Part shown: positions 35,096 to 44,052 of the stretch, in pieces | How the letters are laid out: each line of letters starts with the position of its first letter | Position numbering within the stretch: position 1 is the first letter of the stretch | Source: Candidatus Binataceae bacterium | GTDB taxonomy: Bacteria; Desulfobacterota; Binatia; Binatales; Binataceae | DNA length: 48,914 nt | Assembly: GCA_030041155.1 (NCBI GenBank) | Contig: JASHOJ010000304.1 | Coordinates: 1 to 48,914 of the forward strand | Direction: 5' to 3' | The notes under the pieces: generated by a model | Database searches by the model: none | What the model was told of the DNA's origin: nothing | The model's input: only the letters and a program-made list of their open reading frames with translations | Program-made: the position numbers and the translations under genes

Positions 35096-36751
35096 TTAGG
35101 GCAATGACCTAAGCGGCGCATCCTGGGCCAATTGCACGTGGTTGATGGAGACGCCGCCATCCGGCGCGATCAGACTGTTGTTGTCCCAAAGTGCGATTCC
35201 AGTCACATAACCTTCGTGCGAGAGGAATGGGCCTCCGCTGTTTCCACCGCGTACTGGCCCGCCGGTGAGTAAATACAAAATCGCGCTGGCGCTCTTCGTC
35301 TGTATAATATTGCTGGGAGCCACGAGCATCTGGTCAGCAGTCGTGTTCCAATGGGGAAACCCAACAATAAACGCGCAATCTCCTACTTTAGGAACGCTTA
35401 TTGCGGGGCGAAAATTCGCTCTCAGGGGAGCGATCGTACTAAGCACCGCTATGTCTATACATGGATCTGATCGGTATCCTCTGATCGCATACTGACGTTT
35501 CGGGTTAGCAGCGTTCAGCACAGCCCAGCGGCGAGCGCCGTTGTTTCTTCCAGCATCAATAACGTGACGGGCCGTAATGATTCCGACGTTCTCCAAGGTG
35601 AACCCAGTTCCCTGCACCACCTCGAGATCATCCGGATCGAAACCAAGTATAACCCACACAGCCTCGCCTAGTATTTCGTTGTTTTTCGAACATCGGCCGA
35701 AGATCGGAACGCCGTAGTTTTTCCTGGCCGCGATTTTTTCCGCGCGAATCTCATAGCGGACGTAGAGCGAATCGTCTGCACCCCTGACCATTTTGAGATA
35801 ATCAAGTTTACCGCGGACGTGCTTAATTACTGTGGGCCTGGAGCCGCGACGAGCTTTTCGATCGACTTGAATGAACTTCTGATTGGCTTTGGCTTGCCCG
35901 CGAGTCTCACAGTCATGCAATATGCTGCGGATATTGCGCACAAAAGCTCGAGTTACATTGAGCTTTTCGTTTATCGTGATTCCTGTAACTTCTTGACGAT
36001 TCGATTTGCGTCGAAGGCGGAGCTTCTTAGGATTGACCGTGAGTGTGTGCTTGGCAAATATGGCGAGAAGCTCATCTCCCAACATTGGACGAGGATCTTG
36101 AAGCGTCGGTAGCCTAGCAACCAGGAAAATCGGGAAGCTCTCTCTCTCCGTCGAAAAGGTGATGTCGTCCGCATACCGCGTGTAGAGACAATGATTGTTT
36201 ATCGCTAAGCGCGAGAGGTCGCGGTCCAAGCCCCTGCAGATCAAATTGGACAAAATTGGCGACGTGGCTGCCCCCTGTGGCAGATAGCCGCGAAAGCAGC
36301 AGACTTGAGCCAGGATCGTGGCGACCGACAGCGGAAAAGAAAAAGGATGCGCCGCGAAAACTCCCCTTATGCGTCCGAAATGGAAGGTCGGAAAGAAATC
36401 TTGAATATCAACGTTGAGGATGAGCTTGGCACCGAGATGCTTTCCCGCATTCGTTACGACGCTTCGATTCGCGGTGAAACCATGAACGGGGTCTCTCGCT
36501 GAGGCGCAGGCCGTCATGCACCGGAGAAGCTGCCGTTGAAATCCTCCAATCAGCGGGGGTGGCGACGCTATTTGCCGGTACCCACCAGACATCTTAGGAA
36601 TGCGAAATACTCGGTATTGCGGACGGGCAGAGGCGTATAAATGGAAAATCAGTCGCTTTCTGGAAGTGCCGAAAAAAAACGCGATTTGCTGAACGCTCTG
36701 AAGCGACCGAAAGGCCGCAAGTTCTTGTGGAGAAGGGGGTGCAATCGCCAT
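35096..36751 (-). CDS. Retron reverse transcriptase fused to a trypsin-like protease
   Basis: 551 residues in two parts. Residues 1-320 are a retron-type RT: retron signature NAGKH (101-105, NAxxH), first catalytic aspartate D115 (LNVDIQDFF), QGAATSPILSNL (159-170), YADD (193-196), and VTG (255-257). Residues 360-551 are a chymotrypsin-fold protease with H396 (TARHV), D433 (CIDIAV) and S505 (GGNSGGP), so the triad looks complete. RT-protease fusions are one of the catalogued retron classes, assumed to be abortive-infection effectors. The gene is less GC-rich than its flanks, indicating transfer. A candidate msr-msd RNA ends 16 bases before the ATG. No separate effector gene is adjacent. Confidence 0.93.
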   Translation of the reverse strand: MAIAPPSPQELAAFRSLQSVQQIAFFFGTSRKRLIFHLYASARPQYRVFRIPKMSGGYRQIASPPPLIGGFQRQLLRCMTACASARDPVHGFTANRSVVTNAGKHLGAKLILNVDIQDFFPTFHFGRIRGVFAAHPFSFPLSVATILAQVCCFRGYLPQGAATSPILSNLICRGLDRDLSRLAINNHCLYTRYADDITFSTERESFPIFLVARLPTLQDPRPMLGDELLAIFAKHTLTVNPKKLRLRRKSNRQEVTGITINEKLNVTRAFVRNIRSILHDCETRGQAKANQKFIQVDRKARRGSRPTVIKHVRGKLDYLKMVRGADDSLYVRYEIRAEKIAARKNYGVPIFGRCSKNNEILGEAVWVILGFDPDDLEVVQGTGFTLENVGIITARHVIDAGRNNGARRWAVLNAANPKRQYAIRGYRSDPCIDIAVLSTIAPLRANFRPAISVPKVGDCAFIVGFPHWNTTADQMLVAPSNIIQTKSASAILYLLTGGPVRGGNSGGPFLSHEGYVTGIALWDNNSLIAPDGGVSINHVQLAQDAPLRSLP

Positions 36752-36767
36752 TGGTTCGAATTCAATA

Positions 36768-36915
36768 GCGGCACCCTCCAGTGCCGATTTTCCTCTTTGC
36801 CATGATGCGAACCCCTAAAGCTTATAACGCAAGAAGGGCTATGGTGTAGCAGCCTTGAAGCACAGTGATCGCGTTTACACGACCGCTGATAAACCGATGG
36901 CGCGGAGGGTGCCGC
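36768..36915 (-). ncRNA. Candidate retron msr-msd RNA
   Basis: A perfect 12-bp inverted pair brackets 124 bases: a1 is GCGGCACCCTCC (36904-36915) and a2 is GGAGGGTGCCGC (36768-36779), the a1/a2 arrangement of retron RNA. Shortly after a1 is GGTTTATCA, also found at about this place in my memory of the Ec86 msr, and a 7-bp hairpin (GGTCGTG-TAAA-CGCGATC, two wobble pairs). A long msd stem was not found by eye and the branching G could not be assigned. The RNA ends just before the RT gene, as in other retrons. Confidence 0.62.
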
Positions 36916-36923
36916 GCACCAGA

Positions 36924-36952
36924 AGCTAATCGGAGATGTAGGCTTTCGTCAA
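36924..36952 (-). promoter_or_regulatory. Candidate promoter of the retron RNA
   Basis: TTGACG (-35, five of six) and TTAGCT (-10, weak) with a 17-base spacer on the minus strand; the start would fall at about 36917, at the first base of a1. A second TTGACT lies further out near 37021. Confidence 0.45.
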
Positions 36953-37073
36953 TACGGCTGAGTTATGAAGAGTAGACGCGACGCAGCTGCTCAGACTGAC
37001 AGATGCAGACAGAATACGGACAGTCAAATGATCATCCGCTATTTCCGCCAAGCCGCAAAAATCTTAACCCTAT

Positions 37074-37149
37074 TGGTGGAGCTGAACGGGATCGAACCGT
37101 CGACCTCCTGAATGCCGTTCAGGCGCTCTCCCAGCTGAGCTACAGCCCC
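37074..37149 (-). tRNA. tRNA-Ala (GGC)
   Basis: A full 76-base cloverleaf with encoded CCA. Acceptor GGGGCTG pairs with CAGCTCC and contains the G3:U70 pair that identifies alanine tRNAs. D, anticodon (CCTGA/TCAGG), and T stems close; loop is A-C-GGC-A-T. Position 33 reads C instead of the nearly universal U. It lies 18 bases after the Zn-ribbon gene and 158 bases before the retron RNA, all on the minus strand. Confidence 0.95.
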
Positions 37150-37166
37150 ACCGTGAGAATATTGAG

Positions 37167-37772
37167 CTAATCCGATGCGTGCCGCGTAGTCAAACGCCGC
37201 GCCGTTCGTCCGCTGATCTTCCGGTATTGCCGCAAATTCTCGCTTCCAAGCTCGTCGAGGAAGGCTAGTACCTGGCGCCGGCTGCCCTCGATCAGGTTGA
37301 CCGCGGCGGGACGGCCAGTCTGTTTGTCGCGGCGCGTCTCCCAATGCCAGACGTGAATCAAGCGGTCGATTAAGCGCATCTTTTCACGTGGAGATCTCGC
37401 GCGCTCCCATCCGGTCATAAACTCACGGATCGCGTCCTCGATTCCACGCGCGTAGAGCTCATGGTGCCGATACGTCTTGAGATAGTCGCTCCAGATGACT
37501 GACCATCCGCAGACTGGACACGCGATCTGCGCATTCGGAACGTCTCGATGGCGGGCGATGACTTCGCCGCAGCGCGCGCATCGGACGCGTCCTTCGGCGG
37601 CATCGGAGACGATCAGAATGTCGCGGCATCGGCAGAAAAGTGTCGTGCCGATATCGTCGAGCAGCGACTCGTCGAGGATTCCACGCGCTTCGTCTCGATA
37701 GAGGCGGCGGAGTTTCTCGGGGCGAACCCGCGGCGCCCATCGTGGGAGATCGGCGAACCTCGATCCCGTCAT
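37167..37772 (-). CDS. Hypothetical protein with zinc-ribbon cysteines
   Basis: 201 residues, family not recognised. Three Cys pairs lie between about residues 47 and 88: LFCRCRD, RCARCGE and ACPVCGW; they look like a zinc ribbon. On both sides are charged helices (an Arg-rich start, then EFMTGWERARSPREKMRLIDRLIHVWHWE). DNA or RNA binding is possible but not shown. It starts nine bases after the amidohydrolase stop, so the two share a transcript; the tRNA follows 18 bases downstream. Confidence 0.6.
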   Translation of the reverse strand: MTGSRFADLPRWAPRVRPEKLRRLYRDEARGILDESLLDDIGTTLFCRCRDILIVSDAAEGRVRCARCGEVIARHRDVPNAQIACPVCGWSVIWSDYLKTYRHHELYARGIEDAIREFMTGWERARSPREKMRLIDRLIHVWHWETRRDKQTGRPAAVNLIEGSRRQVLAFLDELGSENLRQYRKISGRTARRLTTRHASD

Positions 37773-37781
37773 CGGGCCCAG

Positions 37782-38882
37782 TTATCCGAGCCCATAGAGG
37801 GCGGCGGCGTTTTCTGCGACCATCTTGCTGACTTCCGCGGCGGGAACGCCTTCGAAGTCGCGCTCGATTACGCGGCGCGAATTCGGCCACGTGGAATCCG
37901 AGTGCGGGAAATCAGAGGCCCACATCAGCGACTCGACGCCGATAAACTCGCGCGTGATCACACCGACGCGGTCATCCTGAAACGTCGCATGGAGCTGGCG
38001 GCGGGCATAGAAGCCGGGCGGATTGGGGATCGGATCGCGTTCGATGTAGCGGTATTTTTCGAACGCGTGATCCATCCGCTGCAAGAAATGCGCAATCCAT
38101 CCGATATCGTTTTCGACCGAAACGATCTGCAGGCGCGGGAAACGCTCCAACACGCCGCTGAAAATCAACTCCGCAAGCGATCGCTCGACCGAGTGATGCA
38201 GCGCGGGGTAGCTTCTCATCACGCTCGTGAAATCGCTGCCACCGCGGCGCTCGGTCAGGATATGCAGGCTCAGCGGCCTCGCGAGGTCCTGCGCGGCGGA
38301 CCAGAAAGGATCATAGGCGCGATCGCCGTACGGCTTGTCGGAAGGCGCCGCGCCCCAGATCATTGCGCCGCGCAATCCTTTTTTCGATGCGCGGCGGATC
38401 TCCGCAACTCCGCTCTCGATCTCGTCGAGCGCGATCATCGCGATGCCCGCCAGCCGGTTCGGGCTATGAGCGCAGTAATCCGCGAGCCAATCGTTGTAGG
38501 CGCGAAAACTCGCCGCGCGCAGCCCGCCGTCTTCGAGCTGAAACAGGCGCATCGCGAGGCTCGGATAGAGCACCTCGCCGCTGACTCCGTCGCGCTCCTG
38601 ATCGGCGATGCGCAAGGCCGGGTCCCACGCGGAGGGCCGCACGCCTGGATATCCGGCGGCCATCGCCGAGCCAAATTCCTTCGGGTCAACGCCGGCCACG
38701 GCGAAACCGGCGACCGGGAACGGCCGCAATCCTTCGGCGACGAAGAAATCGCCCGCGTGCTCGCCGGAGCGTTTGATCACATGCGGCGCGCGGTCGCGAA
38801 AGCGCTGGTCGATACGAGTCGTCCAGACGTCGGCGGGCTCGATCACATGGGAATCTGCGGAAAAAATCTTTTCAGGCAGCAT
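37782..38882 (-). CDS. Amidohydrolase family 2 (ACMSD-like)
   Basis: 366 residues of the TIM-barrel metal hydrolase family. The metal motif FSADSHVIEP (D-x-H) is at the start, with later conserved HxxxE-type helix residues, and the C-terminal metal Asp in WASDFPHSDSTWP. This group includes decarboxylases (2-amino-3-carboxymuconate, o-pyrocatechuate, resorcylate) and aromatic lactonases. A decarboxylase or hydrolase acting on an aromatic or ring-cleaved acid is likely; the actual substrate is unknown. Cytosolic. Confidence 0.9.
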   Translation of the reverse strand: MLPEKIFSADSHVIEPADVWTTRIDQRFRDRAPHVIKRSGEHAGDFFVAEGLRPFPVAGFAVAGVDPKEFGSAMAAGYPGVRPSAWDPALRIADQERDGVSGEVLYPSLAMRLFQLEDGGLRAASFRAYNDWLADYCAHSPNRLAGIAMIALDEIESGVAEIRRASKKGLRGAMIWGAAPSDKPYGDRAYDPFWSAAQDLARPLSLHILTERRGGSDFTSVMRSYPALHHSVERSLAELIFSGVLERFPRLQIVSVENDIGWIAHFLQRMDHAFEKYRYIERDPIPNPPGFYARRQLHATFQDDRVGVITREFIGVESLMWASDFPHSDSTWPNSRRVIERDFEGVPAAEVSKMVAENAAALYGLG

Positions 38883-38973
38883 TGCGAGGCGCCTCCGTTG
38901 GATTTGAGGATCTATCGCCCGTTTAACGCCGAGATTCGGCGCTGGTCAAGCTGCGATTCGACGACAGGCGACG

Positions 38974-40665
38974 CTAGCCGGACGCTCGCTCCAGAAGCTC
39001 ACGTGCGGCGCGCTGAAATTTTTCGCTGGAGGCGGCCCCACCGAGCATCCGCGCAATTTCCGAGACGCGTTCGCTCTCTTCCAGAACTGCGACGCGCGAG
39101 CGCGTGACCCCGCGCCGCTCGAGTTTTTCGACGTTGAAATGGCGATCAGCAAACGCCGCGATTTGCGCAAGATGGGTCACGCACAGAATCTGATGGAAGC
39201 GCGCGAGTTGTGCGAGCTTTCGTCCGACCACGGTTGCAATCTCGCCGCCTATACCGGTATCAACTTCGTCAAAGACCATCGTCGTGACGCCTCGGTCCTG
39301 CGCCTCGAGTCGCTTGAGCGCGAGCATCACGCGCGACAACTCTCCGCCGGAGGCGATCCGCGCAAGCGGCATCAGGGTCTGCCCGAGGTTGGGCGCCAGG
39401 TAAAACTCGACGGTGTCGGCGCCCGATGCTGCCAGGGCGACGCCGCAATGGGTCAGAGCGGCTTCACTTGAGTCGATTGCCGACAGGCGCGCATCGAAGG
39501 CGGGCGCTCGCATCCCGAGCGTCTTCAGTTCCCCCTCGATTTTACGCTTAAGGTCTGCGGCGGCTGCGGAGCGGCGCGAGGTGAGTCCGGTTGCCAATGT
39601 CGCGAGTTCGTCCATCGCGGCGCTGAGCGCCGTCTCGGCGTTGGCCTTCGATTCGGCGACATCCTCGAGTTCGGCGATATCGGCGCGGGCGCGATCAAGC
39701 GCCTCGATCGCGCTCTCGAGCGAGCCGCCGTACTTGCGCTTCAAGAGATTCAGCTCTTGGAGCCGATTTTCTATTTCCTCAAGCCGCCGCGGGTCGGCTT
39801 CGATTTTGTCCGCGTATGCGCCCAGGGTGCGGGCGGCTTCCTGCAGGTTCGCGCGCGCCGATCTGATCATCTCGAGCGGCTCGGCGAGCTGCGGATCGAG
39901 TGCGGCGGCCTCTGCAAGCCGCGTCTCGGCGGTGGCGATCGCGTCAATCGCGGCGTTTTCCGCGCCATAGAGCATCGACTCGGCTTGTCCGGCGGCGGAT
40001 GCGAGCTTCGCTGCATTGGCGAGCACATTGCGCTCAGAGGCGAGCGCCTGATCCTCGCCGGGCGTGAGCGCCGCGCGTTCGAGTTCGGACACGCGAAATC
40101 GCGCAAGCTCCAGCAGTTCAGTGCGCTCGCGCTCGCGCGCGACCAGGCCGGCAAGGTGCACTTGGCATTGGCGGGCCTTCTCGAATGCGGCGCGATAACC
40201 GGCGAGCTCCGGCTCGATTCGCGCATAGCGATCAAGGATGTCGCGATGGCTTTCGACTTTGAGCAATGCCTGCTGATCGTGCTGCCCATAAATCCGCACC
40301 AGGACGGCGCCGAAGCGCGCGAGCGCCTGCACGGTAGAGAGTTCGCCGTCGATCGTTACCCGCGAGCGCGCGCCTTCGGCAATCACGCGTCTGATTACGA
40401 TCTCGCGCCGGCCGTTGTCATGCGCGGCAATCTCGGGCAGGGCGGCTTCGCTGTCGACGGTGAACAGCGCTTCGACGACCGCCTCTTTTTCGCCGCCACG
40501 AATCATCTCCGGCGAGGCGCGGCCGCCGAGCAGCAATCCGAGCGCGGTCAGGATTATGGTTTTTCCCGCTCCAGTTTCGCCGGAGAGCACGTTCAGGCCC
40601 GCGCCGAATTCAAGTTCGGCGTGCTCAATAAGAGCGAAGTTGCGGATGCGCAGTTCGGACAGCAT
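38974..40665 (-). CDS. recN: DNA repair protein RecN
   Basis: 563 residues of an SMC-like ATPase that helps hold sister DNA together during double-strand-break repair. Walker A is GETGAGKT (29-36); ABC signature region is LARIASGGELSRVMLALK with Walker B MVFDEVDTGIGG. Between them is a long coiled coil, shorter than in SMC, as expected for RecN. ATG at 40665 gives the family's LSELRIRNFALIEHAELEF start. It sits eight bases after the nadK stop, a pairing seen in many bacteria. Confidence 0.96.
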   Translation of the reverse strand: MLSELRIRNFALIEHAELEFGAGLNVLSGETGAGKTIILTALGLLLGGRASPEMIRGGEKEAVVEALFTVDSEAALPEIAAHDNGRREIVIRRVIAEGARSRVTIDGELSTVQALARFGAVLVRIYGQHDQQALLKVESHRDILDRYARIEPELAGYRAAFEKARQCQVHLAGLVARERERTELLELARFRVSELERAALTPGEDQALASERNVLANAAKLASAAGQAESMLYGAENAAIDAIATAETRLAEAAALDPQLAEPLEMIRSARANLQEAARTLGAYADKIEADPRRLEEIENRLQELNLLKRKYGGSLESAIEALDRARADIAELEDVAESKANAETALSAAMDELATLATGLTSRRSAAAADLKRKIEGELKTLGMRAPAFDARLSAIDSSEAALTHCGVALAASGADTVEFYLAPNLGQTLMPLARIASGGELSRVMLALKRLEAQDRGVTTMVFDEVDTGIGGEIATVVGRKLAQLARFHQILCVTHLAQIAAFADRHFNVEKLERRGVTRSRVAVLEESERVSEIARMLGGAASSEKFQRAARELLERASG

Positions 40666-40673
40666 CGCGCCGC

Positions 40674-41540
40674 CTAGCCCCAACGCAACTTATCGCGCCA
40701 GATTTCGAAATAGGGATGAGACGACCGCACGAGGCTGACGCCGTAACGTCCGCGCCTGACGCGAATCGCATCCTCGCTGCCGACGATCGACGATTCCTGC
40801 CCGTCTACCAGGAAGGTCGCGTCATGATCGGGCGCGCGCACACGGATCTCGATTTCGAATGAATCAGGAAGCACCACGGGCCGATTCGATAAGGTGTGCG
40901 GACAGATTGGCGCGAGCACCATCACGTCCAGAGTAGGAAAAACGATTGGGCCGCCGGCACTGAGAGCGTACGCGGTGGATCCGGTCGGGGTGGCAACAAT
41001 CAGCCCGTCGGCGCGATACGAGCAGAAGGGGCGATGATCGGCGACGACATCCAGCTCCAGCATCCGGCCCAGCGGACCGCGGTTAAGCACCACGTCGTTT
41101 ACCGCGACAAACCGCTCTCGACGCCTGGCGCTGGTTTCGCAGCGCTCGACCTCGGTTTCGAGCGTGATGCGGCGGTCGACCTCGAAATTTCCGGCAAGCA
41201 CTCGGTCCAGAGCCGCCCTGGCCTCGTCGCTGGTCACCTCGGTAAGAAAGCCGAGTCCGCCCAGGTTAACACCGAGAATCGGCGTCTGCTGCGCCGCGAC
41301 CATCCGAGCGACGCCTAGCAGGGTGCCATCGCCCCCGAGCACCACCATCAGTTCGGCGCGTTCGGCCAACTCGGGGCGCGAGGCTGAGTGTGCGCCGATT
41401 TGATCCGCTATTTCAGGCTCGGCGAGCGGTTGACACTTGCTCGCGCGTAGATGCCGGCAGAGAGTTCGTGCCAGTGCAACCGCGTCAGGCCGATCACGTT
41501 TCACAATCAGGCCGACAGATTTTATCGATCGCTTCGCCAC
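40674..41540 (-). CDS. nadK: NAD kinase
   Basis: 288 residues; phosphorylates NAD to NADP with ATP or polyphosphate. The GGDGT motif (69-73) and the second conserved loop DGLIVATPTGSTAYALSAGGPIV are intact. A GTG at 41540 is favoured, as it starts the protein at KSVGLIVKRD like other NadK; the frame stays open to a TTG at 41579. Upstream of recN in one operon. Confidence 0.95.
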   Translation of the reverse strand: MAKRSIKSVGLIVKRDRPDAVALARTLCRHLRASKCQPLAEPEIADQIGAHSASRPELAERAELMVVLGGDGTLLGVARMVAAQQTPILGVNLGGLGFLTEVTSDEARAALDRVLAGNFEVDRRITLETEVERCETSARRRERFVAVNDVVLNRGPLGRMLELDVVADHRPFCSYRADGLIVATPTGSTAYALSAGGPIVFPTLDVMVLAPICPHTLSNRPVVLPDSFEIEIRVRAPDHDATFLVDGQESSIVGSEDAIRVRRGRYGVSLVRSSHPYFEIWRDKLRWG

Positions 41541-41630
41541 CGCGACTTGGCAATTATCATGCGCCGGATGGTCCGGCAACGCGGGTCTCGCGAGAGCGCC
41601 CGCGGTCGCGCTTGCGGCGACAGTCGTGTG

Positions 41631-42107
41631 TCAATGGGAGATTGATTGGCCGCTTGGGATGTTCGGGTTCTTGCCGTATACGATCGCTTCCGAATCGATG
41701 TAGTAGCCGACCAAACCTTCAGTCGTTTGCGCCTTGCTCGTAAGGATGACGATCGCGTCGGCGCCGCTCTCGCACGCCTTGCGGCGCACCGCCGGAAGTA
41801 CATCGGCTTCGCTGTCGTAGGTGCTGCCGACGCCCTCGACCAGGCCGATCTTGCGGTAATCAGTAAGCGGTTCATGATGCAGCACCGGCATGTTGCAATC
41901 CGGCGGCTTCGCCGCGACTCCAGAAGGTTCTATTTCGGTGTACGTCACCTGCGGCGGCAGCGTAGCCGCCTTGAGACATCCGCTTAAGACCGAGAACAAC
42001 GCCGCGAACACGAGAACCAGAAACAACTGCCCCACGGCGGAGATCAATAGCTCGCGCGAGGCGCGCTCAGCAAGAGTACGGGCTGATATAATGGCGGCGC
42101 GAATCAA
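41631..42107 (-). CDS. Small lipoprotein of unknown function
   Basis: Up to 158 residues; the lipobox VLSGC (Cys44 if the TTG at 42107 is used; a TTG at 42047 would give a more usual signal length). The mature protein is about 115 residues: linker with CN, then EPLTDYRKIGLVEGVGSTYDSEADVLPAVRRKACESGADAIVILTS, which looks like the alpha-beta fold of small outer-membrane lipoproteins of the DUF4156/RcsF type. Function unknown. It is divergent from nfo; the shared space has an extended -10 for nfo. Confidence 0.6.
   Translation of the reverse strand: MIRAAIISARTLAERASRELLISAVGQLFLVLVFAALFSVLSGCLKAATLPPQVTYTEIEPSGVAAKPPDCNMPVLHHEPLTDYRKIGLVEGVGSTYDSEADVLPAVRRKACESGADAIVILTSKAQTTEGLVGYYIDSEAIVYGKNPNIPSGQSISH
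42084..42092 (+). promoter_or_regulatory. Extended -10 promoter of nfo
   Basis: TGATATAAT is a perfect extended -10 (TGn-TATAAT), which needs little -35 match; no good -35 is seen. The start would be near 42099, 48 bases before the preferred nfo ATG. Confidence 0.5.
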
Positions 42108-42146
42108 GCTAAGATGCGCGAATCCGCGAAGCGCGGCTTTTCCAAC

Positions 42147-43016
42147 ATGGCAAACGCGAAGTCATCCCGTCCACTGCTCGGAGCGCACGTTTCGATCGCC
42201 GGCGGAGTAAGCGAATCCCTGCTTCGCGGCAAACAGCTTGGATGCGACGCGATCCAGATCTTCACCAAATCGTCGCGGCAGTGGGCCTCCAAGCCATACC
42301 CGGAAGAGGAGATCGCGAAGTTCAAGCGCAATCATCGCGAAACCGGCATATCGGCGGTGATCGCGCACGATTCCTATCTGCTCAATCTCGGCGCTCCCGA
42401 TGAGAAGCTGCGCAACAAGTCAGTCGCGGGCTTCATTGACGAGTTGGAGCGATGCGAAGCGCTGGGTATTCCTTTTCTGGTCGCACATCCGGGCGCGCAC
42501 GTAGGAGCGGGCGAAGAGGCGGGAATCAGGACGATCGCAAAATCAATCGATGAGGCAAATCACGCGTGCAAGGGATTCAAGGTCAAGGTCGCGCTCGAGA
42601 TCACGGCGGGGCAGGGCAGCACCCTTGGCTATTCATTCGAACAGATGGCGCGGATCATAGACTCGGTTAAGGAAAGCGATCGGATGCGAATATGTTTTGA
42701 TACCGAGCATGCGTTTGCCGCCGGTTACGACTTAAGATCGGACGAGGGTTACGAGCGTACCTTCACGGAACTCGACCAGCACATCGGGCTAAAGCGCCTG
42801 GTCGCGTTTCATTTGAATGACTCGCTTAAGCCGTTTCACTCGCGCGTCGACCGCCATCAACATATCGGCAAGGGTCATATCGGATGCGATGCGTTTGAGC
42901 GGATAGTCAACGATCAGCGCTTCGCGGGAATCCCGATGTGCCTGGAGACGGAGCCCGGACAGGAATACAAAGATATTGCCGCCGACCTCGCCACGTTGCG
43001 CGGACTGCTCAAGTAA
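42147..43016 (+). CDS. nfo: Endonuclease IV
   Basis: 289 residues; AP endonuclease of base-excision repair that nicks 5' to abasic sites, with three zinc ions in a TIM barrel. Landmarks: LLGAHVSIAGGV (DNA-binding loop), HPGAHVGAGEEAG, LEITAGQGSTLG, FDTEHAFAAGYDL, and HLNDSLKPFHSRVDRHQHIGKGHIG. In DT-x-HAFAAGYD the usual Cys is Glu here. The ATG at 42147 is used; an in-frame ATG at 42114 adds eleven residues absent from the family. trpS follows 24 bases on. Confidence 0.95.
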   Translation: MANAKSSRPLLGAHVSIAGGVSESLLRGKQLGCDAIQIFTKSSRQWASKPYPEEEIAKFKRNHRETGISAVIAHDSYLLNLGAPDEKLRNKSVAGFIDELERCEALGIPFLVAHPGAHVGAGEEAGIRTIAKSIDEANHACKGFKVKVALEITAGQGSTLGYSFEQMARIIDSVKESDRMRICFDTEHAFAAGYDLRSDEGYERTFTELDQHIGLKRLVAFHLNDSLKPFHSRVDRHQHIGKGHIGCDAFERIVNDQRFAGIPMCLETEPGQEYKDIAADLATLRGLLK

Positions 43017-44039
<1,023 letters not shown>

Positions 44040-44052
44040 TCAACCCGGCCTT

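Noticed and set aside
36731..36802. A 13-codon frame (MAKRKIGTGGCRY) inside the retron RNA
   Set aside because: Very short, crosses the a2 arm, and is likely chance.
34900..37150. Attachment-site pair around the retron
   Set aside because: No second copy of the tRNA-Ala 3' end was found on the other side.
37548..39107. A 519-codon plus-strand open frame
   Set aside because: Antisense of the amidohydrolase and Zn-ribbon genes, Arg-rich and without motifs.
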